Shown here in pieces: positions 48,328 through 56,157 of a DNA stretch of 64,000 nt. Each line of letters begins with the position of its first letter. Position 1 is the stretch's first letter. Source of the stretch: Ideonella livida (lineage in GTDB: Bacteria > Pseudomonadota > Gammaproteobacteria > Burkholderiales > Burkholderiaceae_C); the NCBI RefSeq assembly GCF_010499455.1, contig NZ_JAAGOH010000003.1:186001-250000 (forward strand), written 5' to 3'. The position numbers and the translations under genes were made by a program. Below the pieces are notes generated by a model that did not search any database, had not been told where the DNA came from, and saw only the letters and a list, made by a program, of their open reading frames with translations.

Positions 48328-49377
48328 TCAAGCCCGATCCGGCCAGCCCGCGCCGCGGGTGTTGAAGTGCATGGCGTACACCGAGTGTGAGGCCGCCATG
48401 TAGAGGCGGTTGCCCTTGGGGCCGCCCCAGCACAGGTTGGCGCAGCGCTCAGGCAGGCTCAGGTGGGCCAGGGCGCGACCTTCGGGGCTGAAGACGCGCA
48501 CGCCGTCCAGGTCTTCGCTGCGGGCAGCGGGCAACCAGACCTGGCGGCCGTTGAGGGTGACGGGCGCGTCGGCCAGTTCGCTGCTGGCGCCCCAGCCGCA
48601 CCACAGGTTGCCCTGCTCGTCTACACGCAGGCCGTCCAGGGCGCCGTGGTCGGTGGCTTGCACCACGCGCACGGCGCCGGCCAGGTCCAGGGTGCGGCCG
48701 TCGGCGCTCAACGCATAGCGCCAGATGCTGCGCCAGGGCGAAGGCCGGCACTCCACCACATACAGGTAGCGCTCATCGGGGCTGAAGGCCAGGCCGTTGG
48801 GGTTGCCCAGGTCGGTGATGACGGGTGTGACCTCGCCGCTGTCCGGGTCCAGGCGAAAGACCCAGGTGCCGGGCAACTCGGGCGTGGCAGGCTCACCCTC
48901 CCACCAGCCTTGGATGCCAAAGAGCGGGTCGGTGAACCAAATGCTGCCGTCGGACTTGACCACGATGTCATTGGGCGCATTGAAGCGCTGGCCCTGCCAA
49001 CCGGTGGCCAGCACCGTGACCGTGCCGTCATGCTCGGTGCGGGTGATGCGCCGGGTGACGGAGTGCTCGCAGCTCACCAAGCGGCCTTGTCGGTCACGGG
49101 TGTGGCCGTTGGCGTGGTTCGAGGGCGAGCGGAAGACCGAAAAGCGGCCATCGGTCTCGTCGAACCGCAGGATCCGGTTGCCCGGGATATCACTCACCAG
49201 CAGGTGGCCGGGCCCGCCCTGCTGGCCGGGAAAGTACACCGGCCCCTCGGCCCAGCGCAGGCCGCTGGCCACCTGCTCCAGCGTGCTGCTGTACAGGCGC
49301 AGCGGCAGGAAGGCTGGGTCCAGGATCTGCAGCGCCGGGTCGGGGTAGCGGGCGTGGGGCTGGAAAGGAACGTGCAT
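48328..49377 (-). CDS. SMP-30/gluconolactonase family protein (cytoplasmic copy)
   Basis: 349 residues with a six-bladed propeller of the SMP-30/LRE lactonase family: LRWAEGPVYFPG (metal Glu), NAPNDIVVKSDGSIWFTDPLFG (Asn and Asp ligands), NPNGLAFSPDERYLYVVE, DGLRVDEQGNLWCGWG (Asp ligand). Predicted role is hydrolysis of a sugar-acid lactone. No signal peptide. It is strikingly similar over its length to the Tat-exported protein at 57158-58270, sharing phrases such as YPDPAxQILDPxF, SSTLEQV, RDRQGRLxSCEHSVTRR and LPERCANLCWGGPK. Last gene of a minus-strand run from 54334. Confidence 0.9.
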   Translation of the reverse strand: MHVPFQPHARYPDPALQILDPAFLPLRLYSSTLEQVASGLRWAEGPVYFPGQQGGPGHLLVSDIPGNRILRFDETDGRFSVFRSPSNHANGHTRDRQGRLVSCEHSVTRRITRTEHDGTVTVLATGWQGQRFNAPNDIVVKSDGSIWFTDPLFGIQGWWEGEPATPELPGTWVFRLDPDSGEVTPVITDLGNPNGLAFSPDERYLYVVECRPSPWRSIWRYALSADGRTLDLAGAVRVVQATDHGALDGLRVDEQGNLWCGWGASSELADAPVTLNGRQVWLPAARSEDLDGVRVFSPEGRALAHLSLPERCANLCWGGPKGNRLYMAASHSVYAMHFNTRGAGWPDRA

Positions 49378-49403
49378 GGGCAGGCGGTAGAGCGGCGGGC
49401 GGG

Positions 49404-51014
49404 CTACTGCGGGGCGAGGTAGAACCTCTTCAGGGCGTCGCCGCGCAGGTAGTCCGGCAGGTTGGGGCTTTGGGCGATGGTGGTGCAGTAGTCGGGATCA
49501 TCCACCACGGTCAGCGGGGCGAGTGTGAGCGGCTTGATGGGGGTCGGGTGGGCCGGCGCCCAGGCCATGGCCATGCCGCCGGGCTGGTCGGCAGCGGGCT
49601 CTGCCTGCGGGGGCGACGCCAGGTCGTCGCCCATGTCAAAAACCAAGCCGAAGGCGGCGGGGCCCACCGGGGCCGCACTGGCCGCCCAGTCGGCCCCGGC
49701 GGGCGCCAGGCCGGGCGCCGCTGACGGTGCAAGGGCCTCGGGATGGGCCAGGGCCTGGCTCAGCAGTGCCATGCAGGCCGACACGTTGGGCCCGGCGTCT
49801 GGCAGGCGCAGGCGTTTGGGTACCCCCCCCACCGTCAGGGTGTCCCAGTGCGGCCAGATGGGGGTGTCAGCGGCGCTCAACTGCAGCATCAAGTCGGCAT
49901 CACCGTACAGGGGGACGCCATCGACCCACACCGCGGCCACCTCGCGCTCGGTGGCATGCAAAAGGTTGGCGTAGGGGTCGTCGTGCCGGCGGCGGACCAC
50001 CAGCAGGTCGGCCAGGTAGCCGGCACGCAGCTGCCCCAGTTGGCCGCCCCATTGCACCACCCGGGCGGCATCCGCGGTGAGGGCCTTCACCAGGCGCTCG
50101 GTGCCCAGGCGTTGGTCGACCTCTTGCTGCTGGTCCACCAGGTGGGCCACCTTGAGTTCTTGCAGCAGGTTGCGGCTGCCGCTGGGGGTCCAATCGCAGC
50201 CCAGGGCAAAGGGGTGGTGGGTGTTGAGATCGGCCGGGTCCAGCGTCTTGCCATACAGCAGCAGGTTGGACAGGGGGGACCACACCACATGGCTGCCGGC
50301 GTCGCGCAGGGCCTGGTGGTCATCGCGCGTCAAGGCCAGGCAATGGATGCAGATGAGATTGGGGCGGAGCAGTTGGTGCTCTCGCACCACACTGACCTGT
50401 CGCACGGCGGACGGGTTCTCTGCGGTGCCCTCAGCCCAGTGGAAAAAGGTGGGTTGCTGAGAGTCCAGGACTTCGGCAAAGCTCTTGAGCTCGTCGTCCG
50501 AATCCACGTCAGCCACGCGGGTGCGGGCTCGCGGCAGGCCACCGTTCGACGTTTCCTCAAAGTTACGGACCAGCCCCCGGTAGTGGGTCGATCCGCCCTT
50601 GGCGGAAAGGCCCTGCAGTGCGGTACATCCGCCCATGAGCGAGCGCAACTCCACATAACGGGCCAGTGCCCGCAGGTAGGGTGAAGGCGCCTTGAGCAAG
50701 GCTGTTGCGGGGGCGCTCACCTGCGCGCGATACCGCTTGTCATCCAACCACTGGCTGCGTCCTGTGTACCTCTTGGGCACTGGCCACAAGGGCAAGGCGT
50801 TGTAAGCCGGGTGGTTATGCAGGTCCATCAGGCCGGGCAGCACGTCGTAGCCGGACAGGTCGTGCACCGTCACGCCGGCAAAACCCGGTGGCGGGGGCAC
50901 AGTGGCGTCTTGGGCGGCCACGATGCGGTCGCCCTTCAGGTACAGGTGCCCGGTGGCAAGGACGCCAGCGGGACCCATGGTGACCAGGCGCGCAGCCAGG
51001 ATGCAACGTTTCAT
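49404..51014 (-). CDS. Amidohydrolase-superfamily protein
   Basis: 536 residues. Metal motif MDLHNHPAYN (about 63-72, HxH), then LICIHCLALTRDD (His), HVVWSPLSNLLLYG and GCDWTPSGSRNLLQELK (Asp) follow in the order of mononuclear amidohydrolases such as guanine deaminase and AtzA/TrzN-type enzymes. The last 150 residues or so (from about 390) are Pro/Ala-rich and not part of the barrel. Probable hydrolysis or deamination of a small ring or amide compound; substrate unknown. MKRCILAARLVTMG looks cytoplasmic. The UDG-like gene ends 10 bases upstream. Confidence 0.85.
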   Translation of the reverse strand: MKRCILAARLVTMGPAGVLATGHLYLKGDRIVAAQDATVPPPPGFAGVTVHDLSGYDVLPGLMDLHNHPAYNALPLWPVPKRYTGRSQWLDDKRYRAQVSAPATALLKAPSPYLRALARYVELRSLMGGCTALQGLSAKGGSTHYRGLVRNFEETSNGGLPRARTRVADVDSDDELKSFAEVLDSQQPTFFHWAEGTAENPSAVRQVSVVREHQLLRPNLICIHCLALTRDDHQALRDAGSHVVWSPLSNLLLYGKTLDPADLNTHHPFALGCDWTPSGSRNLLQELKVAHLVDQQQEVDQRLGTERLVKALTADAARVVQWGGQLGQLRAGYLADLLVVRRRHDDPYANLLHATEREVAAVWVDGVPLYGDADLMLQLSAADTPIWPHWDTLTVGGVPKRLRLPDAGPNVSACMALLSQALAHPEALAPSAAPGLAPAGADWAASAAPVGPAAFGLVFDMGDDLASPPQAEPAADQPGGMAMAWAPAHPTPIKPLTLAPLTVVDDPDYCTTIAQSPNLPDYLRGDALKRFYLAPQ

Positions 51015-51024
51015 GAGGGCGACC

Positions 51025-51861
51025 TCACCAGTTCAGGGCTTGGCCATGAGCGTCTGCAAGCGCTTGATTGGCCGTGGAGAAGGGGTTGGGCTGATCAAAG
51101 AACAGTGGCTTGTCTCCGGAGCCCCTGGCGTTGGGGTGATGGCCAGGCAGGCACAGCGCACGCGGTAGGGCCAGGTCGAGTGGCGCCAAGGCGTTCCTGA
51201 CCTTGCCGCTCCAGGGCATCACCAGCAGCGGGCGCGGGGACTCCCGCCCGGCCAGGTGGCGCACCACGGCCTGCAGCACCGGTTGCCACAGCGCCATGTG
51301 CTGGTCCTGCTCCGGACCCTCGAATTTCGTGTGGGTCAGGGCCAGGTTCAGACACAGCACCCCCTGGCCGGCCCAATGGGCAAAGAGCGCCGGTGGCGGC
51401 GGCAGTCGGCCCTTGTTGAACCGCTCGCACCAGGTCGCCCAGTGCGCGTCACCTAAAGGGGGGTCGGTGGACTGCCCGTCTCGGTGCACGGCCAGCATCT
51501 GCGCGATGCGCTGCAGGCTTTTGGGCGTCTGGGGCGACCAAGTGGTCTGGTCGCCCGGTTCAAAGGATCGGCCGGTGGCGAGTTTGGGATGGGGATACGG
51601 GTCTTGGCCGATCATCACCGCCCGCACCTGGTGGGGGGGCACTTCGTCAAGGGCCTTGAAGAGGTGGCTGCCCGCAGGTCGGCCTGATGCCACTTGGCCT
51701 CGGCGCTGCGGGATCACCGGGTGCTCCGAGGCCTTCCGGGTGGGCGACACGCCTGCCCAGTTCAGCTCCACATCCTTGAGCACGGGGACCCACGCGGGTG
51801 GCAGGTCTTCTTGCCAACCCTCCAGGTGGCCGCGCAACTGGTCGATGAGCAGTGCCGTCAT
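51025..51861 (-). CDS. Divergent uracil-DNA glycosylase-like protein
   Basis: 278 residues. The family I active site is recognisable: GQDPYP (85-90, catalytic Asp87; usual form GQDPYH), VLCLNLALT (169-176; usual LLLN, Asn172), PWSGKVRN and LCLPGHHPNARG (237-246), taking the place of the HPSPLS loop. The DNA-loop residues differ from true Ung, so the substrate could be altered bases or something else. ATG 51861 overlaps the preceding stop (ATGA), which rules out the longer frame to 52071. The surrounding genes are metabolic and regulatory, not repair genes. Confidence 0.8.
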   Translation of the reverse strand: MTALLIDQLRGHLEGWQEDLPPAWVPVLKDVELNWAGVSPTRKASEHPVIPQRRGQVASGRPAGSHLFKALDEVPPHQVRAVMIGQDPYPHPKLATGRSFEPGDQTTWSPQTPKSLQRIAQMLAVHRDGQSTDPPLGDAHWATWCERFNKGRLPPPPALFAHWAGQGVLCLNLALTHTKFEGPEQDQHMALWQPVLQAVVRHLAGRESPRPLLVMPWSGKVRNALAPLDLALPRALCLPGHHPNARGSGDKPLFFDQPNPFSTANQALADAHGQALNW

Positions 51862-52595
51862 GGCTGCACCTCGGTCAGGCCCAGGGCCATGTGCCAGGTG
51901 TGCAGGTCGTCCACGGCCACCCCGGCCGGGGCCAGCACGGGCACGGGCGTGGCCTGCTGCGCCAGGTGCACGGTCAGGCCCGGCACGGCGTGCTGCAAGG
52001 CTTGTTGGCATGCGGTCAGGTTCAGGGGCGCAGCGCTGCTGAGCCAGACCACTGCCTTGCCGTCCACGCACCAGGCCACGGCCTCGCTGTCGGGTTCAGG
52101 GCAGATTGCCAGGAGTTGGCCAGGCGTCACGTTCGGCGGCACCGCCAGAAACAGCACCGAGATGCGGGCCGTGGGCTGCGCGAAGTGGGCCCCGTCGGCG
52201 CTGGGCATCCGGCGCAGGGGCTTGCCCGGCTCCTCGGCCGCCGTGGCCCATTTGGAGCGGGAGTGCCGCGCACCGGTGCCAAAGCGGAAAACCTCGCCAT
52301 GCAGGTCGCTGTAGGCCTGGCCCTCAGCGTCGGCCTTGTGGCGTTCGTAGTCTTCGCGGCTGCGGTAGACCAGCAGGGCCGTCTCGTCTGGCCAGGCCAG
52401 GGTCGCGGCATCGTCGTCGGCGGTCAGCACGGTGGGCACGTAGGCCATCAGGCCAAAGCGGGTCATCACCCGCCAGGTCTGTGGCAGAAAGACCTGGCCC
52501 AGGGTCTGCCGGAAGGTGGGCCAGTCGGTCGGGCCTGCGTCGGCGGCGGGCTTGCGCCAGCCCAACCAGAGGCGCGGTTCGTGCGTGAGGCTCAT
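51858..52595 (-). CDS. Unrecognised protein coupled to LysR and UDG-like genes
   Basis: 245 residues, no signal peptide or membrane segment. The N-terminal half is Trp/Tyr-rich (LWLGWRKP, WPTFRQTLGQVFLPQTWRVM, LLVYRSREDYERHKADAEG) and might be a ferredoxin-like or EthD/monooxygenase-like fold; the C-terminal half has VLFLAVPPNVTPGQLLAI and AVAWCVDGKAVVWLSS. I do not recognise a family. It shares four-base overlaps (ATGA) with both the LysR gene upstream and the UDG-like gene downstream, so all three are translated together. Confidence 0.75.
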   Translation of the reverse strand: MSLTHEPRLWLGWRKPAADAGPTDWPTFRQTLGQVFLPQTWRVMTRFGLMAYVPTVLTADDDAATLAWPDETALLVYRSREDYERHKADAEGQAYSDLHGEVFRFGTGARHSRSKWATAAEEPGKPLRRMPSADGAHFAQPTARISVLFLAVPPNVTPGQLLAICPEPDSEAVAWCVDGKAVVWLSSAAPLNLTACQQALQHAVPGLTVHLAQQATPVPVLAPAGVAVDDLHTWHMALGLTEVQP

Positions 52596-53563
52596 TCCAG
52601 AAACTCCTGTGGGATGGGTTGCAGTTCGGTGTGCATGTCCAGGAACCAGCGGATGACGCGCCGCACCCGCGCCGGCATGCGCCGCTCACGCAGGCGCACG
52701 ATCCAGATTTGTTGCATGGCCGCCTGCTGGGCCTGGCCCAGGGGGCCGGTCAGGGCCCGCAGGCGGCCTTGGGCCAGGGCCTCGCCCACCACATGGCGGG
52801 GTAGCACGGTGCAGCCCAGCTCCCCCTCCACCATGGCCAGCACGCCGCGCAAATCGTTGAACTGGCCGCAGGTGCGCAGCGAGACGGTGCTGATGGGGTC
52901 GGTCTCGCCAAACTGTGCACGGATCCAGCGGTTGAGCCCGTGCAACATGCCGGGGTAGACGATGAGCGGCAGGCTCAGCAGCCCGTCCAGGTGCTCGGGC
53001 AGCGCCGGCGCCTGGCCGTTGCCCGGCCCCACCAGCACATAGTCCTCGCAGCAGAAGGGGTAGGCCTGCACCGCCTGGCTGTCCGCGGGCTGGTTCATGA
53101 AGCCAAAGTCGACGGCGCCGGCCAGCACGTCAGCCAGCACTTCAGGGGCGGGCTTGAGCTCGATGCTCAGCACCAGATCGGGATGCGCCTTGCGCCGCTC
53201 CAGCAGCCAGCCAAAGTGCGGGGCGTGGATGCAGCTCTCGGGCATGGCGTAGCTCACGCCGCCGCGCATGGACTCAAACTCCTCGTTGAGCTGCTCCAGA
53301 AACCGCGCGGTGTGGTCCATGTAGGCCTGCGCATGCAAGGCCAGCATGCGGCCGGCGGTGGTGGTGAGCACGCGGCCGTTGGCCCGCACAAAGAGCTGGG
53401 TGTTCAGCCGCTCCTCCAGCTTGGCGATCTGCTGGCTCACGGCCCCCTGGGTCAGCGAGGCCTCCACGGCGGCGGCCGAAAAGCTCTCGGTGCGCACGAC
53501 CGCCAGAAAGGCGCGGAACAGCCGCGGGTCCAGGCGCTCAAAGTCACTGGCTGTCCATCGCAT
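52592..53563 (-). CDS. LysR-family transcriptional regulator
   Basis: 323 residues. Helix-turn-helix at about 13-65 (RLFRAFLAVVRTESFSAAAV, then GAVSQQIAKLEERL); effector domain with VLADVLAGAVDFGFMNQP and ELGCTVLPRHVVGEALAQGRL. It lies inside a minus-strand operon rather than divergent from it: 12 bases after the 53576 gene and overlapping the next. That layout suggests it regulates the promoter upstream at 54335-54476 or a distant target. Confidence 0.9.
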   Translation of the reverse strand: MRWTASDFERLDPRLFRAFLAVVRTESFSAAAVEASLTQGAVSQQIAKLEERLNTQLFVRANGRVLTTTAGRMLALHAQAYMDHTARFLEQLNEEFESMRGGVSYAMPESCIHAPHFGWLLERRKAHPDLVLSIELKPAPEVLADVLAGAVDFGFMNQPADSQAVQAYPFCCEDYVLVGPGNGQAPALPEHLDGLLSLPLIVYPGMLHGLNRWIRAQFGETDPISTVSLRTCGQFNDLRGVLAMVEGELGCTVLPRHVVGEALAQGRLRALTGPLGQAQQAAMQQIWIVRLRERRMPARVRRVIRWFLDMHTELQPIPQEFLE

Positions 53564-53575
53564 GGGCGACTCCTC

Positions 53576-54334
53576 TCAAGCTGGGCGGTACAGGCGGAAG
53601 TGGTTGAAGACCACGTGGTTGGCCGGCGGGCTGTAGACCTGCTTCCGGGGTTTGATCCAGTGCTTGGCCGCCAGGCGTAAATGCACCGGCCCGGCCAGAA
53701 AGGCGGCGTCCAGCGTGGTGTCCTGCTGCGTCGGGCTTGGCCGCAGGTCCAGCCAGGTGTCCTGCGCCGTGGCCCGGCCCCGTGCGCGCCAGTGGCCGCC
53801 CAGGCGCTCCAGCCACAGCCAGCCGCTGGCCGGGCCGGTGATGTCGCCGGTGCGGGCGTTCACCCCGTAGCGGTTGTGCCGGCTGTCGGCGATGGGCTGG
53901 CCTTGGGCACCCGGCTTGAAGACCGGCGGTTCGGTGTTCCAGCCGATGCGCCAGCCGTCGTCCTCGTCAAACTCGGCGCTGACGTAGGGCGGCTCGCCGT
54001 GGACGTTGAACACCAGGGCGCACGCCTGCGCCTGGGTGGGCTGCAACACCGTGGCCGGTGGCGGCGACGCACCGATGGCGGCCAACTCCAGCGTGCTGGC
54101 CTGCTGGGGGTGACTCACCGTGAAGGCGACTTCGGCGGCAAAGTCGCCGGCCAGGGCCTCGGCGCTCACCACCCCACCCGAGGCGTAGTCCCCGCCGGCC
54201 TGCATGTCCAGGTGCAGGCCCTCCCGCAGCTCGATGCGGTACTGCGGCGCCACTTGCAGCTGGCCACCGATCCACCGCGCCGACAGCGCGGGGCCCTCGA
54301 AGGCCTCCTCCCAAACCACCTTCCAAGACGGCAT
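53576..54334 (-). CDS. Unrecognised protein, possible concanavalin-like beta-sandwich
   Basis: 252 residues from ATG 54334, which has GGAGG four bases upstream; GTG 54364 would add ten. No signal peptide. The start WKVVWEEAFEGPALSARWIGG and the beta-rich middle (SGGVVSAEALAGDFAAEVAFTV, ACALVFNVHGEPPYVSAEF) recall concanavalin-like or DUF1349-type sandwich domains. Membership is a guess. First gene of the minus-strand run that includes the LysR, UDG-like, amidohydrolase and lactonase genes. Confidence 0.65.
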   Translation of the reverse strand: MPSWKVVWEEAFEGPALSARWIGGQLQVAPQYRIELREGLHLDMQAGGDYASGGVVSAEALAGDFAAEVAFTVSHPQQASTLELAAIGASPPPATVLQPTQAQACALVFNVHGEPPYVSAEFDEDDGWRIGWNTEPPVFKPGAQGQPIADSRHNRYGVNARTGDITGPASGWLWLERLGGHWRARGRATAQDTWLDLRPSPTQQDTTLDAAFLAGPVHLRLAAKHWIKPRKQVYSPPANHVVFNHFRLYRPA

Positions 54335-54389
54335 AGGTCCTCCCGGTTTGTCGCTGTTCGCCACTAATTGGGGCGATTAGCAGCCGTAG

Positions 54390-54456
54390 CTTTGCACGGT
54401 TGGCAGGCGGATGCAAAGTGTTTCGCATGTTCAAGGTTTGATTCTTGACTGCCAAC
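54390..54456. promoter_or_regulatory. Two interleaved inverted repeats in a divergent promoter
   Basis: CTTTGCA (54390-54396) pairs with TGCAAAG (54412-54418), and GTTGGCAG (54399-54406) pairs with CTGCCAAC (54449-54456). They lie between divergent starts at 54334 and 54477 in locally A+T-rich DNA. TTGACT at 54445-54450 resembles a -35 box for the plus-strand gene. A LysR-family operator is possible. Confidence 0.4.
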
Positions 54457-54476
54457 ACAAAAGAGGGATGCCCAAA

Positions 54477-54980
54477 ATGAATACAACGGCACACACGCCC
54501 GAGGACGCTTCGGCCGTCAGCCAGACGGCGCTGGAGGTCATCGGCCTGAGCCTGCTGATGGTGGATGCGCACGGCCGCCTGCGCTATGCCAATGCCCACG
54601 GACACCGCGACCTGGCCCGCCAGGACATCCTGCGGCTTGAGGGCGGCCGTGTGGTGGGAGTGGGGCCGGAAGGTCTGCGGCAGTTCACGCTGGCGCTCCA
54701 GGCCGCCGGCGCCGGCGCCCGCAGCGTGCTCACCCTGGGGCCTGCGGAAACCTCGCTGGCGGTGGTGCCCATGCACCGCTGCCCTTGCCCGGTGGACGCG
54801 CAGCGGGTGTTGGTGACCTGGAGCGGTGACGCCCCCAACATGGGCCTGACCCTGCACCTGTTTGCCAAGGCGCTGGGCCTGGCCCCCGGCGGACAGGACG
54901 AGCCCGCCGAGCGCCCCGAGGGCGGCTCCCCGCTGCTGCCGCGGCTGTCCTCTGCCCTGGCCCGCCACTGGCCGCTCTGA
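54477..54980 (+). CDS. Orphan PAS-like protein, probably a truncated LuxR-type regulator
   Basis: 167 residues from ATG 54477 (AAGAGGG nine bases upstream). Residues about 15-130 match the N-terminal sensor half of a LuxR-family regulator group: VIGLSLLMVDAHGRLRYANAHG and DILRLEGGRVVGVGPEGLRQF. In such proteins a helix-turn-helix follows a phrase like LHLFAKALGL; here that phrase is present (about 129-138) but is followed by a short GGQDEPAERPEGG tail and stop. No missing helix-turn-helix was found in the other frames before the next gene. It could be a remnant or a stand-alone sensor. Confidence 0.6.
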   Translation: MNTTAHTPEDASAVSQTALEVIGLSLLMVDAHGRLRYANAHGHRDLARQDILRLEGGRVVGVGPEGLRQFTLALQAAGAGARSVLTLGPAETSLAVVPMHRCPCPVDAQRVLVTWSGDAPNMGLTLHLFAKALGLAPGGQDEPAERPEGGSPLLPRLSSALARHWPL

Positions 54981-54999
54981 GCGGCGGGCCGGAGGCGCT

Positions 55000-55581
55000 T
55001 CAGGCCGGCGCGTCGCGGCCGGGGTCGCGCACCACCACGCCGCGGGCCACCACCAGATAGCGCGCCGGCTCGGTGCCGGGGTTGTGAAAGCCGTGCTCGC
55101 CGTCGGTGGCCATGCGCAGGCAGTCGCCCGGGGCCAGCTCAAACCATTCTGACCCGGCCTGCACCCGCAGCCGCCCGGCGGTGAGCAGCACCTGCTGGTC
55201 ATAGCGCAGGCGGGCGGTGGGGGCAAACCGCACCTGGGCACCGGCCGGCAGGTCCACGGCAATGATCTCCACCTCGTCGGCCACGCCGGTGGGCGAGACC
55301 ATGCGGCGCACATAGCCGGTGTCGGGATCCACCCACTGCGGCTGCTCGGCAAGGCGGCGCAGCGCACTGGCCTGCGGAGCGGGCGGCTCGCTCATCAGGG
55401 CCGACAGGCTTTGCCCCAGGGCATCCCCCAGGCGCACCAGCAGGGTGGCAGAGGGGTTGGCTTCGCCCCGCTCGATGCGGGAGATCATGGCCCGACTGAC
55501 CTGGGCCTGGGCGGCGAGCTGCTCCAGTGTCCAGCCCCGGCGCTTGCGCTCCTGGCGAAGGCGGCGGGCGATCAGGGTCAT
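55000..55581 (-). CDS. XRE-cupin transcriptional regulator
   Basis: 193 residues. Helix-turn-helix at about 5-60 (RLRQERKRRGWTLEQLAAQA, then SRAMISRIERGEANPS), then a cupin domain (about 105-185: VDLPAGAQVRF, LLTAGRLRVQAG, ELAPGDCLRM). ATG 55581 has GGAG nine bases upstream. A longer start at 55620 would run into the palindromic operator. Divergent from the acetyltransferase gene; twin palindromes between them are its likely target. Confidence 0.88.
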   Translation of the reverse strand: MTLIARRLRQERKRRGWTLEQLAAQAQVSRAMISRIERGEANPSATLLVRLGDALGQSLSALMSEPPAPQASALRRLAEQPQWVDPDTGYVRRMVSPTGVADEVEIIAVDLPAGAQVRFAPTARLRYDQQVLLTAGRLRVQAGSEWFELAPGDCLRMATDGEHGFHNPGTEPARYLVVARGVVVRDPGRDAPA

Positions 55582-55619
55582 GGTTCGGGCTCCGGGCAGG
55601 CTGGACGACGGGGAATGCA

Positions 55620-55652
55620 TCCACTATAGTGGAATTTCTACTGTAGTGGAAA
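55620..55652. promoter_or_regulatory. Twin palindromic operators between XRE-cupin and GNAT genes
   Basis: Perfect 14-base palindrome TCCACTATAGTGGA (55620-55633) is followed by an imperfect copy TTTCTACTGTAGTGGAAA (55635-55652). The sites lie between the divergent starts at 55581 and 55659, as expected for a regulator that represses both genes. Confidence 0.75.
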
Positions 55653-55658
55653 TTTGCC

Positions 55659-56135
55659 ATGCCCTCCCCCGCCAGCCCGCTGCGCATCGTCCTGGACGAC
55701 CTGACCCACCCGGCCCTGCATGCCCTGCTGCAAGAGCATCTGGACCACATGTACTCGCTCTCACCACCTGAGAGCGTGCACGCCCTGGACCTGGACAAGC
55801 TGCGCGCGCCGGACGTGAGCTTCTGGTCGGTGTGGGCAGGAGATGAACTGGTGGGCTGCGGGGCCCTGAAGGCGCTGGACGCCACCAGCGGCGAGCTCAA
55901 GAGCATGCGCACCCCGCAGGGGCAACGCCGCCGCGGCGCCGGCCGGGCGGTGCTGCGCCACATGATCGACGAGGCCCGCCGCCGCGGCTACACCCGCCTT
56001 TACCTGGAGACCGGGCCCGCCAGCACCTTTGGCGCGGCCCATGCGCTGTACCTGAGCGAGGGGTTTGAAGCGTGCGGCCCGTTTGCGGACTACCGGCCGG
56101 ACCCGTTCAGCGTCTTCATGACACGGGCGCTTTGA
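55659..56135 (+). CDS. GNAT-family N-acetyltransferase
   Basis: 158 residues with a GNAT fold: ELVGCGALKALDATSGELKSMRT (strands 4), acetyl-CoA loop QGQRRRGAGRAVLRHMIDEARRRG (Q/RxxGxG/A) and LYLETGPASTFGAAHALYLSEGFEACGPF. The GELKSMRT motif and length suit small-molecule acetyltransferases such as amino-acid or aminoglycoside types; substrate unknown. Start follows the twin operator by six bases; controlled with the XRE-cupin gene. Confidence 0.9.
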   Translation: MPSPASPLRIVLDDLTHPALHALLQEHLDHMYSLSPPESVHALDLDKLRAPDVSFWSVWAGDELVGCGALKALDATSGELKSMRTPQGQRRRGAGRAVLRHMIDEARRRGYTRLYLETGPASTFGAAHALYLSEGFEACGPFADYRPDPFSVFMTRAL

Positions 56136-56157
56136 GGCGTGGACAGGTGCGGTGGCC

